Shown in pieces: positions 16,619-25,440 of a DNA stretch of 25,440 bases (positions are counted from its first letter, which is position 1; every line of letters begins with the position of its first letter). Below the pieces are notes generated by a model. The model was not told the DNA's origin. It saw nothing but the letters and a program-made list of their open reading frames with translations, and searched no databases. This DNA is from CAZEJK01 sp964512045. GTDB taxonomy: Bacteria; Acidobacteriota; Thermoanaerobaculia; Thermoanaerobaculales; Sulfomarinibacteraceae. A program made the position numbers and the translations under genes. The stretch covers positions 1-25,440 of the forward strand of contig CAZEJK010000056.1 of NCBI GenBank assembly GCA_964512045.1, written 5' to 3'.

Positions 16619-17467
16619 CTACCGCTGCGAATGGTACGGCCGGCCGAGGGCGGCCGGTCCTCCGAGGCGGTCCGCCGGCACGAGCGCGAGCACGATGACC
16701 GTCGCAATGTACGGTAGAGCCAGAAGGAGCTGGTACGGCACCACGTCCCGCTCCAGCCCCTGCAAATGGAACTGGACGCCGGTGGCCGCTGCGAGCACGA
16801 TCGCAGCGAAGGCGATGAAGGTCGGCCGCCAGCGGCCGATGAGCACCAGCGCGAGTGCGAGGAACCCCCGACCGGCGGTCATCCCCTCGACGAACGCTCC
16901 CGAGCCGCGGAGCACCAGTGCGGCGCCACCCACGCCCACCAGACCGCCGGCGACCGCAAGGGTGGCGAACCGGACCCAGCGCGGGTCGGTGCCGGCCGAC
17001 GCGACCGCCTCGGGGTTCTCGCCGCAGGCGCGGGCCACCAGCCCGGCATGGGTCCGTGCCAGAAACCATGCCGACACCGCGACAGCACCGAGTGCGCCGA
17101 GCTCCAGGGTACCCCACGGCAGCGTTGGCACCAGAGCGCCGGAGAAGCCCGCCGCCTGCAGGTGGCGAAAGACCGCGCCCGTGACGCCGAGGCTGAGGAG
17201 CACCATGCCGGTACCGGCCACCACCTGATCGGCGCCGGCGATGACAACGGCGGCAAAGATGGAGTTTGCGAGCACTCCAGCGAGCAGAGCGACGCCGACG
17301 GCCCCCCACGGCCCGATCACCGGTGCCGTGGTGGCCGCGGTGAAGCAGCCGATCAGCATGACGCCCTCGATACCGATGTTGAGCGTTCCCGAGCGCTGAC
17401 CGAGCACCTCGGCCACAGCGGCCCAGAGCAGAGGCGCTGCGATGGTGAGGAGCTCCGCCGCGGTCAT
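16619..17467 (-). CDS. ABC importer permease (second), nucleoside/BMP type
   Basis: A 282-residue polytopic inner-membrane permease of the type paired with BMP lipoproteins (NupQ/YufQ-like), which typically moves nucleosides or related compounds. The conserved SGTLNIGIEGVMLIG lies near residue 30, and the later region (ACGENPEAVASAGTDPRWVRF, RGFLALALVLIGRWRP) also matches the family. It is the last gene of a four-gene operon; its ATG overlaps the previous permease stop by 4 nt (ATGA). The TAG stop lies immediately beside the N gap but the protein appears complete. Substrate identity cannot be read from sequence alone. Confidence 0.9.
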   Translation of the reverse strand: MTAAELLTIAAPLLWAAVAEVLGQRSGTLNIGIEGVMLIGCFTAATTAPVIGPWGAVGVALLAGVLANSIFAAVVIAGADQVVAGTGMVLLSLGVTGAVFRHLQAAGFSGALVPTLPWGTLELGALGAVAVSAWFLARTHAGLVARACGENPEAVASAGTDPRWVRFATLAVAGGLVGVGGAALVLRGSGAFVEGMTAGRGFLALALVLIGRWRPTFIAFAAIVLAAATGVQFHLQGLERDVVPYQLLLALPYIATVIVLALVPADRLGGPAALGRPYHSQR

Positions 17468-18444
17468 CGCCTGGCGGACCTCTGGACCGCGAGGGCGATG
17501 ATGACCAGGCCCTGGAGGGCGATGATCGCCACGGTTGGCACGCCGGCAGCGCGTTGCATCGCTCCCGAACCGGCGGCCAGGGCGCCGAACACGACGGAGG
17601 CGATGGCGGTGCTGATGGGCTGCAGACCGCCGAGGAGCGCCACGGCGATCGCAGAGTAACCGTAGCCCGGGCTGAACTGCTCGAACAGCCGGTGGGTGAC
17701 GCCGAGCAGCTCGATCGCGCCACCGATGCCCGCAAGGCCTCCGGAGAGAACCAGAGCCAGCGCCTGAACCCGTTCGGTACGGACGCCGCACGCTCGGGCG
17801 ACGCCGGGAGCGTCGCCAGTGGCGCGGAGCTCCAGCCCCCAGCTCGACCGCTTCAGGATGATCGCCAGTGCCGCTGCGGCGACGATGGCGAGGAGGATGC
17901 CGAGATGGAGCCGGCCGGGTGGGAACGGCCGCCACAGCCACAGCTCTGCCGGCAGCTGTGCGCTCTGCGGGTATGTGCCGGTGGGCTCCTGGAGAGGCCC
18001 GTGCACCGTCCATGCCACGAGGTGGAGGGCGACCAGGTTGAGAAGAATCGTGGAGAGCACCTCGTTGACGCCCCGGGCGTGTCGCAGCCAGGCGGCGATC
18101 CCTGCCCACGCCGCGCCGGCCGTTGCGCCTGCGACGAGAACGATGATCGCGCCGAGCCCGTGCGCTGGCACGGTGAGTCCGACCCAGGTCGCCGCCGCGG
18201 CGCCAACCAGTAGCTGTCCCTCGGCGCCGATATTCCAGATGCCGGCCCGGAACGCGAGCGCAACGGCCAGGCCGCACCAGAGCAGGGGGCCGGTCTTGGC
18301 GAGCGTCTCCTGGATCGCAAGCCACGATCCCAAGGAGCCGTCGAGCGCGGCGGCTGCCGCCTCCAACGGGGATCCGCCGACGCCGATCACGATCAGCACG
18401 AAGCCGGCGGCCAGAGCGAGACCAGCGCTCCCCCACCGGCTCAC
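17464..18444 (-). CDS. ABC importer permease (first), nucleoside/BMP type
   Basis: A 326-residue polytopic permease (NupP/YufP-like) with FRAGIWNIGAEGQLLVGA near residue 65, RGVNEVLSTILLNLVALHL, and a C-terminal region containing GGLAGIGGAIELLGVTHRLFEQFSPGYGYSAIAVALLGG. It would form the transmembrane heterodimer with the next gene product. The chosen GTG overlaps the ATPase stop (GTGA); a longer in-frame start upstream would lie inside the ATPase gene and was rejected. There are overlaps at both ends, so expression is tightly coupled. Confidence 0.9.
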   Translation of the reverse strand: MSRWGSAGLALAAGFVLIVIGVGGSPLEAAAAALDGSLGSWLAIQETLAKTGPLLWCGLAVALAFRAGIWNIGAEGQLLVGAAAATWVGLTVPAHGLGAIIVLVAGATAGAAWAGIAAWLRHARGVNEVLSTILLNLVALHLVAWTVHGPLQEPTGTYPQSAQLPAELWLWRPFPPGRLHLGILLAIVAAAALAIILKRSSWGLELRATGDAPGVARACGVRTERVQALALVLSGGLAGIGGAIELLGVTHRLFEQFSPGYGYSAIAVALLGGLQPISTAIASVVFGALAAGSGAMQRAAGVPTVAIIALQGLVIIALAVQRSARR

Positions 18445-19919
18445 GCGACCTCCCCGCCGATCCATCTGGCGAGTGTCTCGATCGGTGTGGTTGGTTCGCC
18501 CGAGCCGACGATCTGTCCGCGAGAGAGCACCACGACTCTGTGGCCGATGGCCAGCGCTTCCTCCAGATCCGCGGTCACCACGAGCACCGCAGCGCCACGG
18601 GCAGCGCACTCGATGAGCAGCGAGCGGACCGCCGTCTGGGCCGCCACGTCGAGCCCTCGCGTGGGATGGACTGCGGCGACGACGCGCGGGTCGCCTGCGA
18701 GCACACGAGCGACTGCAAGCTTCTGCTGATTGCCGCCAGAGAGCTCCGCTGCCATCTGGTCGGGCGTGCCCACGACTCCGAGCTGGGAGATGACGGCTTC
18801 AGCCTCTCGTTCCACTTGCCGTGGATCGAGGAGCCCACGGCTGCAGAGTGGGGGGCGGCGGTGACGGCCCAGCACCAGGTTCTCGGCCACGCTCAGTCCC
18901 CCCGCAACACCTTCTCGCCGACGATCCGCTGGGATCGCCCAGACGCCCAGCCTGCGCAACGTCGCGGGGTGCTGGCCATCGACCCGGCGACCTGCGACGG
19001 TGATCGTTCCGGGGCCGTCGGTCAGGCCGGCGAGCCGTTCGGCGAGAGCTGACTGCCCGTTACCGTCCACGCCAGCGAGCACCACGATCTCACCGGCGTG
19101 AAGGTCGAGATCGGTGGGTTGGAGGTGACCCGGGACGGCCACCGCGCGGAGCTGAGCGATCGGAGCACTGGTCTTTGGCGGCTCTGGACGGGCAGGCTGC
19201 GGCGGAATCCGCCCGACCATGGCGGTCGACAGCTGTGCAGATGGGGCGCTGCCCGGGAAGGTGCCGACGAGCCGCCCGCCGCGCAAGACGACTGCCCGGT
19301 CGGCCACGGCGCGGACCTCGTCGAGGCGGTGCGTGATCAGCAGGACCGCCGTGCCGTTGGCTGTGAGCTGGCGAAGATCCTGGAACAGAACCTCGGTCTC
19401 GGCCGGTGTCAGAACTGCGGTGGGCTCGTCGAGCAGCAGCAGCGACGGACGGTACAGCAGCGCCTTGCCGATCTCGACGCGCTGGCGCTGCCCCACGGTC
19501 AGCTCGCGCACCCGCGCCTGGGGATTGGGCAGCTGCAGCCCGAGAGTGGACTCCACCTCCTGCCAGCGTGCGCGTGAGATCTCGCCAGCCGAAGCCAGGC
19601 GGAGGTTCTCCTCGACGGTGAACGCCTCCACGAGCTGAAAGTGCTGGTGGACCACGGCGACGCCGCGGCGCTGGACGTCGCGCGGCGAGTGTGCGTGGAT
19701 CGTCTGACCGTCGAGGCGAACCTCCCCGTGATCAGGTCGCAGCCGGCCGGCCACGATCTCGACCAGGGTTGTCTTGCCGGCGCCGTTCTCGCCAAGGAGG
19801 GCGACGATCTCGCCGCGGGCGACGGTGAACGAGACCTCAGCCAGGGCCTGCACGGCCGCGAAGGAACGGCCGAGTCGGCGTACCTCGAGGCGTGATGGCT
19901 CGGCACGGGTCGTGGTCAC
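18441..19919 (-). CDS. double ATPase subunit of BMP-type ABC importer
   Basis: A 492-residue fused pair of ABC ATPase domains, as in NupO/YufO. Domain 1 has Walker A GENGAGKT at 43-50, signature LTVGQRQR near 140 and Walker B LLLLDEPTA near 160. Domain 2 has a degenerate Walker A (GVDGNGQS, near 285, without the usual Lys), an intact LSGGNQQK signature near 391 and an atypical Walker B (VVAAVHPTRGLD). This asymmetry is normal for the sugar/nucleoside importer class. The GTG start overlaps the lipoprotein gene stop by 4 nt. Confidence 0.93.
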   Translation of the reverse strand: MTTTRAEPSRLEVRRLGRSFAAVQALAEVSFTVARGEIVALLGENGAGKTTLVEIVAGRLRPDHGEVRLDGQTIHAHSPRDVQRRGVAVVHQHFQLVEAFTVEENLRLASAGEISRARWQEVESTLGLQLPNPQARVRELTVGQRQRVEIGKALLYRPSLLLLDEPTAVLTPAETEVLFQDLRQLTANGTAVLLITHRLDEVRAVADRAVVLRGGRLVGTFPGSAPSAQLSTAMVGRIPPQPARPEPPKTSAPIAQLRAVAVPGHLQPTDLDLHAGEIVVLAGVDGNGQSALAERLAGLTDGPGTITVAGRRVDGQHPATLRRLGVWAIPADRRREGVAGGLSVAENLVLGRHRRPPLCSRGLLDPRQVEREAEAVISQLGVVGTPDQMAAELSGGNQQKLAVARVLAGDPRVVAAVHPTRGLDVAAQTAVRSLLIECAARGAAVLVVTADLEEALAIGHRVVVLSRGQIVGSGEPTTPIETLARWIGGEVA

Positions 19920-20899
19920 TGGTCGAAGTGCTCCAGGGCGATTGCGTCGGCGATCAGATCCGCTCGGGCTGCGGCGAGAGCCGCCCGCTGCTCCGCGGAG
20001 ATCTCGTCAGAGAAGGCGGGGTTGATTGTCAGCTCGACGATGCCAGAGGCGAGATCGAACGAGTACACCTGCCCGATGAAGCTGCCAGCCTCCACCAGCC
20101 GCGCGACGTCGAGCATGGCCTGCGGTACGTCCATGACGGCGGAGGCCACGACCACCTCGGGCGCCACCCCGGACTGGTCGCGGTTGGTGCCGTACGCCTC
20201 CACGCCGCGCTCGCGGCACGCCTGGAACACTCCGAGACCGGCGGCGTCGGCGTTGTGGATCAGCACATCAGCGCCCTGCTCGATCAGCGAGAGTGTCGCC
20301 TGCCGTGCGGACGCAATGTCTTCCCAGCTGCCGATGTACACGTCCTTGACAGTGCCGTCGGGACGGGCTGCGAGAAAGCCGCGCTCGAAGCCCTCGAACA
20401 CCAGGCGCACCGGTGGAATCTCCATGCCGCCGACCATCGCCGCTATGCCGCTGGAGGAGCGGTGTCCGGCGAGCACTCCGGCAAGGTACGCAGCCTCCTC
20501 CAGGCGGAACACCAGCCCGGCCACCCGCGGCGCAACCGTGAGCGAGGACGTGATGACGAACGCCGTCTCAGGATGGTCGCTGGAGGCGGCGAGTGCGGCG
20601 TCCTGGAACTCGAACCCATGTCCGAAGACCACGTCGTAGGAGCGGCGAGCGAAGTCGCGGAACGCCTCCTCGAACTCGCCGGGGTTGGAGGCCTCCATGT
20701 GCGCGGTATGGGCGTCCAGCGTGTGAGAGATCTGCTGCAGCCCCTCGAACGCCGCTGCGTTCCAACCGGCGTCCGACACGGGCCCCGGAGTGACCAGGGC
20801 GACGCGGAACCGCGCGGTGTCGTCGTTGCTCTGGGAGCAGGCGCTGATCAGTGCGATGGCGGTCGTGGTGACGACGAGAACGAGGTGAGACGTCTTCAC
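19916..20899 (-). CDS. BMP/PnrA-family substrate-binding lipoprotein
   Basis: A 327-residue lipoprotein; the lipobox LISAC puts the acylated Cys at residue 21. The start of the mature domain, FRVALVTPGPVSDAGWNAAAFEGL, and the DVVFGHGFEFQDAAL segment are typical of the BMP (basic membrane protein)/PnrA family, which binds purine nucleosides or related ligands outside the cytoplasmic membrane. It is the first gene of the importer operon. The GTG start is preceded by GGAGAG (about 3 nt away). The divergent hybrid kinase begins 121 bp away. Confidence 0.92.
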   Translation of the reverse strand: MKTSHLVLVVTTTAIALISACSQSNDDTARFRVALVTPGPVSDAGWNAAAFEGLQQISHTLDAHTAHMEASNPGEFEEAFRDFARRSYDVVFGHGFEFQDAALAASSDHPETAFVITSSLTVAPRVAGLVFRLEEAAYLAGVLAGHRSSSGIAAMVGGMEIPPVRLVFEGFERGFLAARPDGTVKDVYIGSWEDIASARQATLSLIEQGADVLIHNADAAGLGVFQACRERGVEAYGTNRDQSGVAPEVVVASAVMDVPQAMLDVARLVEAGSFIGQVYSFDLASGIVELTINPAFSDEISAEQRAALAAARADLIADAIALEHFDQ

Positions 20900-20980
20900 G
20901 GGCTCTCCAGTTGTGTGGCGCCGGACACCACGGGTTCGGGCTGAGAATCGCAGTGTACCGGCTCCCGACGGTGGAGCGCG

Positions 20981-20986
20981 TACAAT
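20981..20986 (+). promoter_or_regulatory. -10 candidate for the hybrid kinase gene
   Basis: TACAAT lies 34 nt before the ATG at 21021, within the 121-bp divergent gap. No good -35 was found at 16-18 nt. Unlike the leaderless set, this box is not 6 nt from the start codon. Confidence 0.35.
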
Positions 20987-21020
20987 AGGTCCGAGTCGGA
21001 GCGCGCAAAGTGGACGGTTG

Positions 21021-23204
<2,184 letters not shown>

Positions 23205-23217
23205 GGCGGACGGATCG

Positions 23218-25362
23218 CTACGGTGGGTCGCGGGGCTCGAAGGCGATCGTTCCGAGCACGATGCCCAGGGTGCGACGATCAGTGGTGCCGGGGAGCGTAT
23301 CCGCCGGGATGAGAGGCTCGGGCGTGGACAGACGCAGTCGGATGCGAGCCGTGCCGGCCGAGATGGGAATGCGCACCGTCTGCCATGAGCCGCCGATTGC
23401 CAGCCTTCGGCGAAGGCCATCGGCTTCGAGGACCGCGCTCACCGGTCCGGGTCGGGGCGCGCACAGCTCCAGGCTGAGCGTTCCGGCGCGCACCGGCAGG
23501 TCGAGCACAGCGCGTGCTTCGGTCCACCGTCCGGAGCGGCCGCTGAGCTGCTCGACACCGTGCACGCCGTGAGCGCGTATGAGTCCATCGCGGGCGATGG
23601 GGAGCGCCTCAGGAGAGATCTCGTACGCCGCGAGCGGGCGGTTCGGTGCGTCCACCCATGTGCGCTCCACAGTGCAGAAAGCCTGCGGTGACGAGGGTGT
23701 TACGGCGAGCTCGACCACCGATGGGTGGTGCGCCCGGCTCGGCGCCGGCGGGAGGTCGATGAAGATCGGGTGTCGACCGGGCTCGAGACGCGCGCTGCCG
23801 AGGCGACGATCCTCGATGCGTGCGACGAGCTCGATGGGCGCCCCCTCCACCCGTGTGTGCAGCCCGAGCCAGGATCCCTTTGGTGTCGGTTGTATCAGCA
23901 GACGCATGGTCCCGGTGCATGGGAGGTGTCCCCGTGCGTCAACCGCTGGACCCTGGAGGACGATGGCGCCGACATCGGCGCGCCATGTTGTCAGGTAGCG
24001 GTCCTGACTGAGCCGTTCGAGCATGGCCCCACCAACGGACACGGCGATCGGTTGTCGTTCAGGGGCGGCGATCCACCGGCTCGGTGTGCCCGTGGACCAG
24101 ACGAACGTCCACGGGCCCTCCAGCAAATCGAGTGGGATGCGTCCCTCCGCGACCAGCGGTCGCCATACGATCGGCCGGTCGCTGCGCTGGGCGAGGCCGA
24201 GCAGGTCGCCGAACGGGCTCAACCCTCCGTCGACGATCACGCTGCCGGGAGGGGATGGATCGGTGGCGGCGGCAATGGCCTGGAGAGGCGGGAACTCCTC
24301 GGTTGCCACCGTGTGTACAGCCGGGAGTGTGAGTGCGCCGAGAGCGACGGCAGCCAGACCCGCAGTTGCCATCACTGCGCGGGCGTGGCGCCGCCAGAGC
24401 AGCTCCAGGGCGAGCCCCACGGGTCCTGCGAGCAGAGCGAGCGCCGGTAGCGTGTAGCGTGGGTACGTGCGGTTGTGCGCGCCGAGGATCCAGGCGAGGG
24501 TGCAGGCCAGCATCACCAGCCATGCCATAGCGACCTTTCGATCCCGCTGCCACAGGCCCCAGGTCCCGAGCGCGGCGAGCACAACGGCGACGGCGGCCGG
24601 GAGGAGACCGCCGAGGGCTCGGACGATGCCGAGCGAGCCGATGGTCCACGGCGCCAGGTGCAGGGCCCCTGCGTGACCGGACCCGTGCTGAGTCGCAGCC
24701 TGGAGGAACGGTCCGAGCCCGCCGGTGTCGACAACGAGCGGTACGAAGCCGAGAGCCACGATGCCAAGGGCCGCTGTGCCCATGAGCGCGAAGCGCCGCC
24801 AGGAGATCCGCAGCAGAGCCGCCGCGGCGACCGCGAGCACGATCAGTGGCGGCGCCAACGGTGGTCGAACGAGCACGGCTGCGACCCACGCGGCAGTGCC
24901 GCACCACAGCCACCGCCGCTGCCAGCACACCACTGCCGCGAGGGCACACGCGAGCGCCGGGGTGGTCGAGAACGCCCGCGGGGCGTGGAACCACACGCCG
25001 GGCAGAAATGCGTACATGGTCGCTGCTGCGAACCCGGCCGTCGCGCCGATGATGTGGGACCAGGCCCGGCCCAGGAGCCATACCGAAGCGATGGACGCCA
25101 GGGCCGACAGCAGCTGCAGGCCCACCATCGGGTCACCGAGGAGCCACTGGGTTGTCGTGCCGCAGGCGATCCAGAGCGGAAAGCCCGGCGGGTGCGGACG
25201 CCGTTCGATCAGGTTCGTGTCGAGGCTGGCGGCAGCGAACAGCGCCTCATCCTGCTCCCAGGGAACCGAGGGAATCGCCAGCAGGCGCGAGGCTGCCACC
25301 GCCAGCAGCAGCACCAGCCACGCGGTCTTGAGGCGCCGAAGCGTCTGGGGGTCATCTGTCAC
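23218..25362 (-). CDS. GT-C-type membrane glycosyltransferase
   Basis: A 714-residue polytopic protein resembling polyprenyl-phosphate-sugar-dependent (PMT/ArnT-like) glycosyltransferases. After the first helix (about 14-30) comes the acidic extracytoplasmic motif WEQDEALFAA (Asp38, Glu39) and RRPHPPGFPLW (about 54-63), both GT-C hallmarks. About ten further helices run to roughly residue 370. The rest, nearly half the protein, is soluble and probably periplasmic, with beta-rich stretches late in the sequence (LSLELCAPRPG, RIRLRLS). Acceptor and sugar are unknown. The GTG at 25362 was preferred because a TACACT box lies 6 nt upstream; a GTG at 25398 is in frame. It converges on the hybrid kinase, 13 bp away, with no visible terminator. 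Confidence 0.85.
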   Translation of the reverse strand: MTDDPQTLRRLKTAWLVLLLAVAASRLLAIPSVPWEQDEALFAAASLDTNLIERRPHPPGFPLWIACGTTTQWLLGDPMVGLQLLSALASIASVWLLGRAWSHIIGATAGFAAATMYAFLPGVWFHAPRAFSTTPALACALAAVVCWQRRWLWCGTAAWVAAVLVRPPLAPPLIVLAVAAAALLRISWRRFALMGTAALGIVALGFVPLVVDTGGLGPFLQAATQHGSGHAGALHLAPWTIGSLGIVRALGGLLPAAVAVVLAALGTWGLWQRDRKVAMAWLVMLACTLAWILGAHNRTYPRYTLPALALLAGPVGLALELLWRRHARAVMATAGLAAVALGALTLPAVHTVATEEFPPLQAIAAATDPSPPGSVIVDGGLSPFGDLLGLAQRSDRPIVWRPLVAEGRIPLDLLEGPWTFVWSTGTPSRWIAAPERQPIAVSVGGAMLERLSQDRYLTTWRADVGAIVLQGPAVDARGHLPCTGTMRLLIQPTPKGSWLGLHTRVEGAPIELVARIEDRRLGSARLEPGRHPIFIDLPPAPSRAHHPSVVELAVTPSSPQAFCTVERTWVDAPNRPLAAYEISPEALPIARDGLIRAHGVHGVEQLSGRSGRWTEARAVLDLPVRAGTLSLELCAPRPGPVSAVLEADGLRRRLAIGGSWQTVRIPISAGTARIRLRLSTPEPLIPADTLPGTTDRRTLGIVLGTIAFEPRDPP

Positions 25363-25368
25363 CCGGCC

Positions 25369-25374
25369 AGTGTA
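25369..25374 (-). promoter_or_regulatory. glycosyltransferase -10 box, apparently leaderless
   Basis: Read on the minus strand, TACACT ends 6 nt before the GTG at 25362. There is no Shine-Dalgarno sequence. A -35 at 17-nt spacing (TGCCCA) matches only three of six bases. If the start codon were instead 25398, this box would lie inside the gene. Confidence 0.4.
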
Positions 25375-25399
25375 CCGGTGTTCGTCAGCAGTGGGCACG

Positions 25400-25429
25400 C
25401 GCGGGCCACTGCAATCCGACTGACTGCTC
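25400..25429 (-). repeat. right copy of terminal inverted repeat
   Basis: The reverse complement of the left repeat (4-33), identical at 28 of 30 bases. It lies upstream of the glycosyltransferase gene. Next to it, CAATCCGA (25412-25419) and TCGGATTG (25430-25437) form a perfect 8-bp stem around a 10-nt loop, so this copy is part of a palindromic element that may continue past the window edge. Confidence 0.75.
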
Positions 25430-25440
25430 TCGGATTGTGG

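Noticed and set aside
15918..17735. Long open frames running through the N gap on both strands
   Set aside because: They are open only because N cannot give a stop codon; the flanking parts are shadows of the Smr and permease genes.

Overview
This is a gene-dense, GC-rich window from a diderm (Gram-negative-type) bacterium. It encodes an Omp85-family outer-membrane barrel protein, a TamB-like AsmA-family protein, periplasmic multihaem cytochromes and a lipoprotein. No rRNA or tRNA gene and no CRISPR array was seen. Acidobacteriota (for example Thermoanaerobaculia-like lineages) or a deltaproteobacterial-type lineage would fit the gene mix, but this is a low-confidence guess made without any database search. 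A run of exactly 100 N at 16513-16612 marks a scaffold gap. The two window ends carry a 30-bp inverted repeat, so the window may be a whole assembled scaffold that stops in dispersed repeats.

Layout. 1-223: terminal repeat, a G-quadruplex motif and GC hairpins downstream of hslO. 224-1138 (-): Hsp33 chaperone. 1221-8583 (+): an overlapping operon of NAD kinase, a TamB-like protein and an Omp85/BamA-TamA-like barrel. 8710-11180 (+): a PAS histidine kinase and an NtrC-type sigma-54 activator with ATGA coupling. 11317-11790 (+): a Bcp/PrxQ peroxiredoxin. 11791-12162: the longest gene-free stretch, with a good sigma-54 promoter candidate near its end. 12163-15931 (+): a tight operon of an octahaem HAO-family cytochrome, a membrane-anchored hexahaem NapC/NirT-like cytochrome and an unrecognised secreted protein. 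15981-16512 (+): a membrane-anchored Smr-domain protein cut by the N gap. 16619-20899 (-): a complete BMP-type (nucleoside-like) ABC importer of lipoprotein, double ATPase and two permeases, every junction with a 4-nt overlap. 21021-23204 (+): a membrane hybrid histidine kinase with two receivers, divergent from the importer. 23218-25362 (-): a GT-C-type membrane glycosyltransferase with a large C-terminal soluble part.

How it fits together. The most interesting unit is the cytochrome operon. A quinol-oxidising membrane cytochrome and an octahaem HAO-like enzyme would make a compact periplasmic nitrogen-oxide (nitrite or hydroxylamine) respiratory branch. The sigma-54 promoter candidate, together with the nearby NtrC-type regulator that keeps GAFTGA, suggests two-component control. 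That link is inferred.

A second pattern is that four genes without a visible ribosome-binding site (hslO, nadK, the Smr gene, the glycosyltransferase) each have a -10-like hexamer ending exactly 6 nt before the start codon. This points to leaderless transcripts. Most of the other genes that begin a transcription unit carry a Shine-Dalgarno sequence.
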